A DNA stretch of 64,000 nucleotides from Pseudomonas orientalis (GTDB taxonomy: Bacteria > Pseudomonadota > Gammaproteobacteria > Pseudomonadales > Pseudomonadaceae). Positions 41,120-49,782 of the stretch are shown here, one piece after another; position 1 is the first letter of the stretch, and each line of letters opens with the position of its first letter. The notes beneath the pieces are model-generated. The model searched no databases and was not told where the DNA came from. It saw only the letters and a list, made by a program, of their open reading frames with translations. Both the position numbers and the translations under genes were made by a program. The stretch is taken from positions 2,201,001 to 2,265,000 of the forward strand of contig NZ_CP094351.1 in assembly GCF_022807995.1 (NCBI RefSeq). Direction: 5' to 3'.

Positions 41120-41842
41120 CTACAACGGCGTCAACACATTCATCACCGTATCCAGCGCCACCCGCGTGTCATCCAGTTGCACCAGCGAAGCATGCCGCGC
41201 GCCCAGTGCATCACGGTTTTTTATCGCAGTGAGAATCGCCTTGTGCCGCGGCAGGCTCAGGCCCTGGATGTCCGGGCGGCGGTTGGTGATGTTGATCGAT
41301 TCGCGCAACGGCAGCGAGAGCATGTTGCACATGTAGGCGAGCAGGTCGTTGCGGGTGGCGTCGGCAATCGCGCGGTGAAAGTCCAGGTCGGCCTGCAACA
41401 GCTCGTCGTGGGTCTTGGCGGTTTCCATGCCCTGGTAGGCGTGTTCGATGGTGGCGATGTCTTCATCGGTGGCGGTGGTCGCGGCCATGGCGGCGATTTC
41501 CGGTTCGAGAATGCGCCGCACCCCGGCCAGGGTATTGAAGAATTCACTGTGGGGCGTGGACTGCATCAACCAGGACAGCACGTCTGGGTCGAGCAGGTGC
41601 CATTTCAGGCGTGGCCGCACCACGGCGCCCACCCTGGGCTTGGAATACACCAGTCCCTTGGCGCTGAGCACCCGCGTCGCCTCGCGCAGCACCGAACGGC
41701 TGACCTTGTATTCCTCGCACAGCGTGGCTTCCATGGGCAGTCTTTCTTCCGGCTTGAAGCGACCGGAAACGATGTGCATGCCCAAGTCCTGAACGATCTG
41801 GGCATGCATGCTCTTGCGCGGCTTGGGCGGCTGGTGATCCAT
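41120..41842 (-). CDS. GntR/FCD regulator of the arabinose locus
   Basis: 240 residues: winged HTH (MHAQIVQDLGMHIVSGRFKPEERLPME; YKVSRSVLREATRVLSAKGLV, about 12-75) and FCD ligand-binding domain (about 95-225). It sits immediately downstream of the arabinonate dehydratase gene on the same strand. TnGTnnnACnA sites at 43642, 43716 and 53558 fit this family and are the likely targets. Start MDHQPPKPRK at 41842 chosen; the frame is open to 41890. Confidence 0.88.
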   Translation of the reverse strand: MDHQPPKPRKSMHAQIVQDLGMHIVSGRFKPEERLPMEATLCEEYKVSRSVLREATRVLSAKGLVYSKPRVGAVVRPRLKWHLLDPDVLSWLMQSTPHSEFFNTLAGVRRILEPEIAAMAATTATDEDIATIEHAYQGMETAKTHDELLQADLDFHRAIADATRNDLLAYMCNMLSLPLRESINITNRRPDIQGLSLPRHKAILTAIKNRDALGARHASLVQLDDTRVALDTVMNVLTPL

Positions 41843-41890
41843 AACGACGGGCAGGCTCTGGCTTAGATTCGCCGCATCATAGCATCCCAA

Positions 41891-43627
41891 TTAGTGGGAA
41901 TGCCGTGGGACTTCGGCGCCACGGCAGCCCACCAGGAAGTCAAAGTCGCAGCCCTGGTCGGCTTGCAGCACATGGTCGATGTACAGCTGGCGATAGCCGC
42001 CGACGATGAGTTTTTCGGTGGGCGCCAGGTCCGCCATGCGCGCCGCCAGCTCTGCGTCGGGGATGTCCAGGTGCAGGCGGCCGTTGGCGCAGTCGAGTTC
42101 GATCCAGTCACCTTCCTTCACCGCTGCCAGCGGCCCGCCGGCAGCGGCTTCCGGTGCCACATGCAGCACCACCGTGCCGTAAGCGGTGCCGCTCATGCGC
42201 GCATCGGAAATGCGCACCATGTCCGTCACGCCCTGGGCCAGCAGCTTGGCCGGCAGGCCCATGTTGCCGACTTCGGCCATGCCTGGGTAACCCTTGGGCC
42301 CGCAGTTTTTCATGACCAGGATCGAGTTGGCGTCCACGTCCAGTTCCGGGTCGTTGATGCGTGCCTTGTACATGTCGAAGTTTTCGAACACCACCGCGCG
42401 GCCACGGTGCTGCATCAACTCGGCGCTGGCGGCCGATGGCTTGAGCACCGCACCCAGCGGCGCCAGGTTGCCGCGCAGCACGCAGATGCCGCCGTCGGCG
42501 CGGATCGGGTTATCGAGGGTGCGGATCACTTCGTCCTGGCCGTAGATCGGCGAGTCCTTGGTGTTCTCGCCCAACGACTTGCCGTTGACGGTCAATGCAT
42601 TCGGGTGCGGGATCAGGTTGGCTTCACCGAGACGACGCAGCACGGCGGGCAGGCCACCGGCGTAGTAGAACTCCTCCATCAGGAAGCGCCCCGACGGCTG
42701 CAAGTCGACGATGGTCGGCATGCCGCGCCCGATGCGGGTCCAGTCGTCCAGGTCGAGCTCGACGCCGATGCGCCCGGCGATGGCTTTCAGGTGAATCACT
42801 GCGTTGGTCGAACCGCCAATGGCCGCGTTCACGCGGATCGCATTTTCGAAGGCTTCCTTGGTGAGAATCTTCGACAGCTTCAAGTCTTCGCGCACCATCT
42901 CCACTGCGCGCATGCCCGACATGTGCGCCAGGACATAACGCCGCGCATCCACCGCCGGGATCGCCGCGTTGTGGGGCAGGGACGTACCCAGTGCCTCGGC
43001 CATGCAGGCCATGGTCGACGCGGTGCCCATGGTGTTGCAGGTCCCCGCCGAGCGCGACATGCCGCCTTCGGCCGCAAGGAAATCATCCAGGGTAATGGTG
43101 CCGGCCTTGACCTGTTCGCTGAGCTGCCACACCACCGTGCCCGAGCCGATGTCCTGGCCCTTGTGCTTGCCGTTGAGCATCGGCCCGCCGGTGACGACGA
43201 TGGCCGGCACGTCGCAGCTGGCGGCGCCCATCAGCAGCGCCGGGGTGGTTTTGTCGCAGCCGGTCAGCAGCACCACGCCGTCAATCGGGTTGCCGCGAAT
43301 CGCTTCTTCCACGTCCATGCTCGCCAGGTTGCGGGTGAGCATGGCGGTAGGGCGCAGGTTGGATTCGCCATTGGAGAACACCGGGAATTCCACCGGGAAG
43401 CCACCGGCTTCGATCACGCCGCGTTTGACGTGCTCGGCGATCTGGCGGAAATGCGCGTTGCACGGGGTCAGCTCCGACCAGGTGTTGCAGATGCCGATGA
43501 TCGGCTTGCCATGGAACTGATGGTCGGCAATGCCCTGGTTCTTCATCCAGCTGCGGTACATGAAGCCGTTCTTGTCGGCAGTACCGAACCACTGGGCGGA
43601 GCGTAGGCCGGGCTTTTTATCAGACAT
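41891..43627 (-). CDS. L-arabinonate dehydratase (IlvD/EDD family)
   Basis: 578-residue Fe-S dehydratase that converts L-arabinonate to 2-keto-3-deoxy-L-arabinonate. MSDKKPGLRSAQWFGTADKNGFMYRSWMKNQG at the start is typical of the sugar-acid branch of this family. Cluster cysteines lie in CNTWSELTPCNAHF, LLTGCDKTTPALLMGA and SAGTCNTMGTASTMA. Context (lactonase, araFGH, AraD1-type and ketoglutarate-semialdehyde dehydrogenase) supports arabinonate over other sugar acids. Followed by the GntR regulator gene. Confidence 0.9.
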   Translation of the reverse strand: MSDKKPGLRSAQWFGTADKNGFMYRSWMKNQGIADHQFHGKPIIGICNTWSELTPCNAHFRQIAEHVKRGVIEAGGFPVEFPVFSNGESNLRPTAMLTRNLASMDVEEAIRGNPIDGVVLLTGCDKTTPALLMGAASCDVPAIVVTGGPMLNGKHKGQDIGSGTVVWQLSEQVKAGTITLDDFLAAEGGMSRSAGTCNTMGTASTMACMAEALGTSLPHNAAIPAVDARRYVLAHMSGMRAVEMVREDLKLSKILTKEAFENAIRVNAAIGGSTNAVIHLKAIAGRIGVELDLDDWTRIGRGMPTIVDLQPSGRFLMEEFYYAGGLPAVLRRLGEANLIPHPNALTVNGKSLGENTKDSPIYGQDEVIRTLDNPIRADGGICVLRGNLAPLGAVLKPSAASAELMQHRGRAVVFENFDMYKARINDPELDVDANSILVMKNCGPKGYPGMAEVGNMGLPAKLLAQGVTDMVRISDARMSGTAYGTVVLHVAPEAAAGGPLAAVKEGDWIELDCANGRLHLDIPDAELAARMADLAPTEKLIVGGYRQLYIDHVLQADQGCDFDFLVGCRGAEVPRHSH

Positions 43628-43641
43628 GATCGATTCTCTTA

Positions 43642-43652
43642 TTGTATGACTA
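43642..43652. promoter_or_regulatory. TnGTnnnACnA operator before the dehydratase gene
   Basis: TTGTATGACTA, 15 bases upstream of the dehydratase start; exact match to the FadR-type GntR consensus TnGTnnnACnA. Confidence 0.6.
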
Positions 43653-43715
43653 TATGTTCTAACCGTAGCTAAACATAAGCGCAAAAACCAAGCTTTGGAA
43701 GAGTTGTTTTGTAAA

Positions 43716-43732
43716 TAGTCCTACTATATAGT
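43716..43732. promoter_or_regulatory. TnGTnnnACnA operator before the MFS gene
   Basis: TAGTCCTACTA (43716-43726) overlapping the palindrome ACTATATAGT (43723-43732). The 13-base stretch AATAGTCCTACTA recurs with one change at 53556-53568. Confidence 0.65.
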
Positions 43733-43819
43733 CTTTCTCAACTGAGGTATGACCCTGGCGGATTTTCGCGAGAGGCGTCCCCCGAGCTTCTATAAAAACA
43801 ACAATCGGAGATCGACCCC

Positions 43820-45142
43820 ATGAGCCAGGAACTGCGGCTTATTCGGCGCATCACGCTGAAACTGATTCCCTTCCTGATCCTGCTGTACCTGATTGCCTAC
43901 GTGGACCGCTCCGCCGTGGGCTTCGCCAAGCTGCACATGGGCGCCGACGTCGGCATCGGCGATGCGGCCTATGGCCTGGGCGCCGGGTTGTTCTTCATTG
44001 GCTACTTCCTGTTCGAGATTCCCAGCAACCTGATGCTCGACCGCTTCGGCGCGCGGCGCTGGTTTGCGCGCATCATGATCACCTGGGGCACCATTACCAT
44101 CGGCATGGCCTTTGTGCAGGGGCCCCACAGCTTCTATGTGATGCGCTTTCTGCTCGGCGCGGCCGAGGCTGGGTTCTTTCCGGGCGTGCTGTACTACATC
44201 ACCCAGTGGTTCCCGGTGCGCCATCGCGGCAAGATCCTCGGGCTGTTCATCCTCTCCCAACCCATTGCGATGATGATCACCGGCCCGGTGTCCGGCGGGC
44301 TGCTGGGTATGGATGGCATCCTCGGCCTGCACGGCTGGCAGTGGCTGTTTATCGTGATCGGCACCCCGGCGATCCTGCTCACGTGGCCGGTGCTGCGCTA
44401 CCTGCCGGACGGCCCCAAACAGGTCAAGTGGATGAGCGAGGAAGAAAAGGCCTGGCTCACGGGTGAGTTGAACAAAGACCTGCAAGCCTACGGCCAGACC
44501 CGCCACGGCAACCCGCTGCATGCGTTGAAAGACAAGCGCGTGTTGCTGCTGGCGCTGTTCTACCTGCCGGTGACCTTGAGCATCTATGGCCTGGGCCTGT
44601 GGCTGCCGACGCTGATCAAGCAGTTCGGCGGCAGCGACCTCACCACCGGCTTCATCTCCGCCGTGCCCTACATGTTCGGCATCATCGGTTTGTTGATCAT
44701 CCCGCGCAGTTCCGACCGCTTGAACGACCGTTATGGCCACCTCGCCGTGCTCTATGTGCTGGGCGCCATCGGCCTGTTCTCAAGCGCCTGGCTGAGTGCG
44801 CCGGTGCTGCAGATGGCCGCGCTGTGCCTGGCGGCATTCGCGCTGTTTTCCTGCACGGCGGTGTTCTGGACTTTGCCGGGACGCTTCTTCGCCGGCGCCA
44901 GTGCGGCGGCCGGTATCGCGTTGATCAATTCGGTGGGCAACCTGGGCGGCTATATCGGCCCGTTTGTGATCGGTGCGCTCAAGGAATACACCGGCAACCT
45001 GGCGTCGGGCTTGTACTTTCTGTCTGCGGTGATGGTGTTCGGGCTGGTGTTGACCGGCGTGGTCTACCGCGTGCTGGAGCGCAAGCATGTACTGCCTGTC
45101 GACCAATTCGCCGCCAGTGCCCGTGGCGCTACACGACCTTAA
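43820..45142 (+). CDS. MFS transporter (anion:cation symporter type)
   Basis: 440 residues, twelve hydrophobic segments. ACS-family marks: YLIAYVDRSAVGFAKL (first helix), FFIGYFLFEIPSNLMLDRFGARRWFARIM, LLGAAEAGFFPGVLYYITQWFP. Members carry sugar acids such as galactonate or glucarate, so it may import L-arabinonate or a related acid. First gene of the rightward arabinose operon; CGGAG precedes the start. Confidence 0.9.
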   Translation: MSQELRLIRRITLKLIPFLILLYLIAYVDRSAVGFAKLHMGADVGIGDAAYGLGAGLFFIGYFLFEIPSNLMLDRFGARRWFARIMITWGTITIGMAFVQGPHSFYVMRFLLGAAEAGFFPGVLYYITQWFPVRHRGKILGLFILSQPIAMMITGPVSGGLLGMDGILGLHGWQWLFIVIGTPAILLTWPVLRYLPDGPKQVKWMSEEEKAWLTGELNKDLQAYGQTRHGNPLHALKDKRVLLLALFYLPVTLSIYGLGLWLPTLIKQFGGSDLTTGFISAVPYMFGIIGLLIIPRSSDRLNDRYGHLAVLYVLGAIGLFSSAWLSAPVLQMAALCLAAFALFSCTAVFWTLPGRFFAGASAAAGIALINSVGNLGGYIGPFVIGALKEYTGNLASGLYFLSAVMVFGLVLTGVVYRVLERKHVLPVDQFAASARGATRP

Positions 45143-45157
45143 TCTGGGAGAACATTC

Positions 45158-46147
45158 ATGCGTTTAGTTCAGTTCGAGTCAAGCAATGGCGAACGCCGTG
45201 TCGGCGTCGTCGAGGGCAGCCAACTGCGTGAGGTGCGCACGGCGCGCAGTGTGCGCGAGTTGGCCCTGGCCGCCATCGAAGCGGGCGTGGGCCTGGAACA
45301 GCAGGTGAACAGCCTCGGCCTGGGCGACGGCCACGACTACGCACGCCTGCTGGCCGACCTGAAGGTCCTGCCGCCGCTGGATCACCCGGACCCGGCGCAC
45401 ATGCTGATCAGCGGCACCGGCCTGACCCACCTGGGCAGCGCCTCGGCACGCGACAAGATGCACCAGGCCGGCGATGAGACCGCCTTGACCGACACCATGC
45501 GCATCTTCAAATGGGGCGTGGAGGGCGGCAAGCCGGCCGCCGGCCAGGCGGGCGTGCAACCGGAGTGGTTCTACAAGGGCGACGGCAGCACCGTCGTGCG
45601 CCCGGGCGCAGCCTTCCCGGTGCCGCCGTTTGCCGAAGATGCCGGTGAAGAGCCGGAAATCGGCGGCCTTTACGTCATCGGCCCGGACAGCAAGCCCTAT
45701 CGTGTGGGCTTTGCGGTGGGCAACGAATTCTCCGACCACATCATGGAACGCAAGAACTACCTGTACCTGGCCCATTCCAAACTGCGCAGTTGCAGCTATG
45801 GCCCGGAAGTGCGCGTGGGCGAGTTGCCCCAGCATTTGTCGGGCACCAGCCGTATCCTGCGCAACGGCGAGGAAATCTGGCGGAACGAATTCCTCAGCGG
45901 CGAGGCCAATATGTGCCACAGCCTGGAAAACCTCGAATACCACCACTTCAAATACCGCCAGTTCCTCAAGCCCGGCGATGTGCATATTCACTTCTTCGGC
46001 ACCGCCACGCTGTCATTTGCCGACGGTATACGTACCCAGGCCGGCGATGTGTTCGAGATCAGCCAGGCTGAGTTCGGTGCACCGCTGGTCAACCGTGTCG
46101 GCAGCAGCGATGCGGCATTCGAACCCGGCAACGTCATCACCCTTTAA
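45158..46147 (+). CDS. AraD1/GguC-family protein (FAH fold), keto-deoxy-arabinonate dehydratase candidate
   Basis: 329 residues. A GguC/AraD1-type fumarylacetoacetase-like fold: LISGTGLTHLGSASARDKMH near 88, EPEIGGLYVIGPDSKPYRVGFAVGNEFSDH (metal Glu/Asp region, about 168-198) and FFGTATLSFADGI. In the oxidative pentose route the missing step at this place is 2-keto-3-deoxy-L-arabinonate to 2,5-dioxopentanoate; AraD1 proteins are thought to do this. Gene order between dehydratase and semialdehyde dehydrogenase agrees. GGGAG precedes the ATG. Confidence 0.85.
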   Translation: MRLVQFESSNGERRVGVVEGSQLREVRTARSVRELALAAIEAGVGLEQQVNSLGLGDGHDYARLLADLKVLPPLDHPDPAHMLISGTGLTHLGSASARDKMHQAGDETALTDTMRIFKWGVEGGKPAAGQAGVQPEWFYKGDGSTVVRPGAAFPVPPFAEDAGEEPEIGGLYVIGPDSKPYRVGFAVGNEFSDHIMERKNYLYLAHSKLRSCSYGPEVRVGELPQHLSGTSRILRNGEEIWRNEFLSGEANMCHSLENLEYHHFKYRQFLKPGDVHIHFFGTATLSFADGIRTQAGDVFEISQAEFGAPLVNRVGSSDAAFEPGNVITL

Positions 46148-46158
46148 AGGAGAGCCCC

Positions 46159-47739
46159 ATGACTCAGTTCCTCGGTCACAATTTCATCGGCGGCCAGCGC
46201 AGCGCCAACGGCAGCGTCAAGCTGCAGAGCGTCGACGCCACCACAGGCGAGGCCTTGCCTCAGGATTTCTATCAGGCCACCCCGGAGGAAGTCGACGCCG
46301 CCGCCCAGGCCGCCGCGCAGGCTTATCCGGCCTACCGTGCCCTGAGTGCCGCGCGCCGCGCGCAGTTCCTGGACGCCATTGCTGATGAGCTGGATGCGCT
46401 GAGTGACAACTTCGTCGAGCTGGTATGCCGCGAAACCGCGCTGCCCGCCGCCCGTATCAAAGGCGAGCGCGGGCGCACCAGCGGCCAGATGCGTTTGTTC
46501 GCCACCGTGCTGCGTCGCGGTGATTTCTACGGTGCGCGTATCGATAAGGCGCTGCCGGATCGCCAGCCGCTGCCACGTCCGGACCTGCGCCAATATCGCA
46601 TCGGCCTGGGCCCGGTCGCCGTGTTCGGAGCCAGCAACTTCCCCTTGGCGTTCTCCACAGCCGGTGGCGACACCGCCGCTGCGCTGGCGGCCGGTTGCCC
46701 GGTGGTGTTCAAGGCGCACAGCGGTCACATGGCCACGGCCGAACAGGTCTCCAACGCGATCATCCGCGCAGCAGAAGCCACCGAGATGCCCGCCGGTGTA
46801 TTCAACATGATCTTTGGCGGCGGCGTCGGCGAAGCGCTGGTCAAGCACCCGGCGATCCAGGCGGTGGGCTTTACCGGCTCGCTCAAGGGCGGTCGTGCCC
46901 TGTGTGACATGGCGGCAGCGCGCCCGCAACCGATCCCGGTGTTTGCCGAGATGTCGAGCATCAACCCGGTGATTGTATTGCCCCAGGCCCTCACCGCACG
47001 GGCTGAAAGCGTGGCCCGCGACCTGACCGCTTCGGTGGTGCAAGGCTGCGGCCAGTTCTGCACCAACCCTGGCCTGGTGATCGGTATCGCTTCGCCCGAA
47101 TTCAGCGCATTTACCCAGCAGGTGGCGCAACTGATCGGCGAGCAACCGGCGCAAACCATGCTCAACGCCGGCACCCTGGGCAGCTACGGCAAGGGCCTGG
47201 AAAAGCTGCTGTCCCACTCCGGGATCGAGCACCTGGCAGGCAGCGCGCAATCGGGCAACCAGGCGCAGCCGCAACTGTTCAAGGCCGATGTACGCCTGTT
47301 GATCGATGGCGACGAAGTGCTGCAGGAAGAAGTCTTCGGCCCCACCACGGTGTTTGTCGAAGTCGCCGATCAGGCCCAGCTCAGCGCCGCCTTGCACGGC
47401 CTGCACGGGCAGTTGACGGCCACGATCATTGGTGAGCCGGCCGACCTGCAACAGTTCGCCGAGCTGACGCCGCTGCTGGAGCAGAAAGTCGGGCGCATCC
47501 TGCTCAACGGTTACCCCACCGGTGTGGAAGTCTGCGATTCGATGGTGCACGGCGGGCCTTATCCGGCCACCTCCGATGCCCGTGGCACCTCGGTCGGCAC
47601 CTTGGCCATCGATCGTTTCCTGCGCCCGGTGTGCTTCCAGAACTACCCTGACAGCCTGCTGCCCGACGCGCTGAAGAACGCCAACCCGCTGCGTATCCAG
47701 CGGCTGGTGGATGGCGCGCCGTCACGCGAATCGCTGTAA
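46159..47739 (+). CDS. 2,5-dioxopentanoate (alpha-ketoglutarate semialdehyde) dehydrogenase
   Basis: 526 residues, longer than common aldehyde dehydrogenases and typical of the ketoglutarate-semialdehyde type. AVFGASNFPLAFSTAGGDTAAALAAGCPVVFKAHSGH (about 153-190), catalytic Glu in VFAEMSSINP and catalytic Cys in GCGQFCTNPG (about 305). It yields 2-oxoglutarate, the last step of the oxidative arabinose route. Eleven bases after the AraD1-type gene; AAAGGAG before the start. Confidence 0.93.
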   Translation: MTQFLGHNFIGGQRSANGSVKLQSVDATTGEALPQDFYQATPEEVDAAAQAAAQAYPAYRALSAARRAQFLDAIADELDALSDNFVELVCRETALPAARIKGERGRTSGQMRLFATVLRRGDFYGARIDKALPDRQPLPRPDLRQYRIGLGPVAVFGASNFPLAFSTAGGDTAAALAAGCPVVFKAHSGHMATAEQVSNAIIRAAEATEMPAGVFNMIFGGGVGEALVKHPAIQAVGFTGSLKGGRALCDMAAARPQPIPVFAEMSSINPVIVLPQALTARAESVARDLTASVVQGCGQFCTNPGLVIGIASPEFSAFTQQVAQLIGEQPAQTMLNAGTLGSYGKGLEKLLSHSGIEHLAGSAQSGNQAQPQLFKADVRLLIDGDEVLQEEVFGPTTVFVEVADQAQLSAALHGLHGQLTATIIGEPADLQQFAELTPLLEQKVGRILLNGYPTGVEVCDSMVHGGPYPATSDARGTSVGTLAIDRFLRPVCFQNYPDSLLPDALKNANPLRIQRLVDGAPSRESL

Positions 47740-47775
47740 CGCGCACCCGGGAACAACCACGCTCAAGGAGGCACC

Positions 47776-48639
47776 ATGTCGTTTCACGCTGTCACCGCGC
47801 ACCGCGCGCAACTGGGGGAGGGCCCGTTCTGGGACGCGCCCACCCAGGCGCTGTACTGGGTCAATATTGCCGGCAAACAGGCGCTGCGCCTGATGGACGG
47901 GCAGCTGCAGGTGTGGCAGTTGCCCGAGCATGTCTCGGCGTTCATTCCCTGTGAAAGCGGCGATGCACTGGTGACCTTGAGCAGCGGTGTGTATCGCCTC
48001 GACCTGGCCACCGAAGCCTTGACGCTGCTGTGCGTGGCCGACCCGCAAGCGGGCAACCGTGGCAATGAAGCGCGCTGCGATGCCCAGGGCCGACTGTGGC
48101 TGGGCACCATGCAGAACAATATCGGCGAGCAGGGTGAAGACCTGCCCATCACGCGACGCTCCGGCGGGCTGTTTCGCATTGATGCCGATGCGACAGTCAC
48201 GCCGTTGCTCAGCGGCTTGGGCATTCCCAATACCTTGCTGTGGAACGAGGACGGTAGCCAGGTGCACTTCGGCGACAGCATGGATGGCACGCTCTATCAG
48301 CACTTGATCCACGCCGATGGTCAGCTTGCACCGTCACAGGTGTGGTTCGGCCCGCACGAACGCGGCGGGCCGGACGGCTCGGCCATGGATGCTGAAGGCT
48401 ATATCTGGAATGCGCGCTGGGACGGCAGTTGCCTGTTGCGCCTGACGCCTGACGGTCAGGTGGACCGCATCATCGAACTGCCGGTCAGCCGCCCCACCAG
48501 TTGCGTGTTCGGTGGTCCCAACCTCACCACTCTTTATATCACCAGCGCCGCCAGCCCTTTGGGTCACCCCTTGGACGGTGCGGTGCTGGCCGTTGAAGTT
48601 GATGTACCTGGAAAACCTTGCACTCGCTTTGCCGGATAA
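47776..48639 (+). CDS. SMP-30/gluconolactonase-family lactonase (L-arabinolactonase)
   Basis: 287-residue six-bladed propeller: LGEGPFWDAPTQALYWVNI (metal Glu near 17), GNEARCDAQGRLWLGTM (Asn/metal, about 96-112), GIPNTLLWNEDGSQVHFGDSMDGTLY and GGPDGSAMDAEGYIWNARW (catalytic Asp). It would open L-arabino-1,4-lactone to L-arabinonate. Strong AAGGAGGCACC precedes the start. A REP pair separates it from araF downstream. Confidence 0.92.
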   Translation: MSFHAVTAHRAQLGEGPFWDAPTQALYWVNIAGKQALRLMDGQLQVWQLPEHVSAFIPCESGDALVTLSSGVYRLDLATEALTLLCVADPQAGNRGNEARCDAQGRLWLGTMQNNIGEQGEDLPITRRSGGLFRIDADATVTPLLSGLGIPNTLLWNEDGSQVHFGDSMDGTLYQHLIHADGQLAPSQVWFGPHERGGPDGSAMDAEGYIWNARWDGSCLLRLTPDGQVDRIIELPVSRPTSCVFGGPNLTTLYITSAASPLGHPLDGAVLAVEVDVPGKPCTRFAG

Positions 48640-48643
48640 ACCC

Positions 48644-48743
48644 TGTAGGAGCGAGCTTGCTCGCGAAAAACCTGAGAGCGCTGCGTTCGCCCTGAATGAC
48701 CGCGTCAGCGTTGACGTTCTTCGCTAGCAAGCTCGCTCCTACA
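48644..48743. repeat. REP pair (type TGTAGGAGCGAGCTTGC) inside the arabinose operon
   Basis: Inverted pair between the lactonase stop and araF. It may set different expression for enzymes and transporter, or mark a second promoter. Confidence 0.9.
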
Positions 48744-48777
48744 TAAAAACACAAAACAACAACAAGGAGTCACCCGT

Positions 48778-49782
48778 ATGAATCGTCGTCGTGGTTTGCG
48801 TTCCCTGTGCTGCGCCGCTGTGGCGGTCTCGGCCATGAGCTTGAGCGGGCTGTTGCTGGCCGCTGAAGAAGTGAAAATCGGTTTCCTGGTCAAGCAGGCC
48901 GAGGAACCGTGGTTCCAGACTGAATGGGCCTTTGCCGAGAAAGCCGCCCAGGACAAAGGCTTCAAACTGATCAAGATCGCCGTACCCGACGGCGAGAAAA
49001 CCCTCTCGGCCATCGACAGCCTGGCCGCCAACGGCGCCAAGGGTTTTGTGATCTGCCCGCCGGACGTGTCCCTGGGCCCGGCCATCGTCGCCAAGGCCAA
49101 GCTCAACGATATGAAAGTCATGGCCGTGGATGACCGCTTCGTCGATGCCAAGGGCAATTTCATGGAAGACGTGCCTTACCTGGGCATGGCGGCTTTTGAA
49201 GTCGGCCAGAAGCAGGGCGCGGCCATGGCCGCCGAAGCGAAAAAACGCGGCTGGGATTGGAAGGACACCTACGCGGTAGTCAACACCTTCAACGAACTCG
49301 ACACCGGCAAGAAACGCACCGACGGCTCGATCAAATCCCTGGAAGAAGCCGGCATTCCCAAGGACCACATCCTCACCGCTGCGCTGAAAACCCTCGACGT
49401 TCCGGGCAGTATGGATGCCACCAACTCGGCCCTGGTCAAGCTGCCGCGCGGCGCGAAAAACCTGATCATCGGAGGCATGAACGACAACACCGTGCTGGGC
49501 GGCGTACGCGCTACCGAAAGCGCTGGTTTTGCGGCGGCCAACGTGATCGGCATCGGCATCAATGGCACCGACGCCATCGGCGAATTGAAGAAACCCAACA
49601 GCGGCTTCTTTGGCTCGATGCTGCCCAGCCCGCATATCGAAGGCTACAAAACCGCCGAGATGATGTACGAGTGGATCACCAAGGGCACTGAACCGCCGAA
49701 GTACACCGCCATGGACGAAGTAACCCTGATCACTCGCGCCAACTTCCAGGAAGAACTGACCAAGATCGGGCTGTGGAAATGA
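48778..49782 (+). CDS. araF: L-arabinose-binding periplasmic protein
   Basis: 334 residues. Signal peptide (RSLCCAAVAVSAMSLSGLLLA, cleavage before AEEVKIGF), then FLVKQAEEPWFQTEWAFAEKAA, AVDDRFVDAKGNFMEDVPYLGMAA, NTFNELDTGKKRTDGS and GGMNDNTVLGGVRATE, all typical of AraF. First of araF-G-H; ACAAGGAG lies before the ATG. Confidence 0.95.
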   Translation: MNRRRGLRSLCCAAVAVSAMSLSGLLLAAEEVKIGFLVKQAEEPWFQTEWAFAEKAAQDKGFKLIKIAVPDGEKTLSAIDSLAANGAKGFVICPPDVSLGPAIVAKAKLNDMKVMAVDDRFVDAKGNFMEDVPYLGMAAFEVGQKQGAAMAAEAKKRGWDWKDTYAVVNTFNELDTGKKRTDGSIKSLEEAGIPKDHILTAALKTLDVPGSMDATNSALVKLPRGAKNLIIGGMNDNTVLGGVRATESAGFAAANVIGIGINGTDAIGELKKPNSGFFGSMLPSPHIEGYKTAEMMYEWITKGTEPPKYTAMDEVTLITRANFQEELTKIGLWK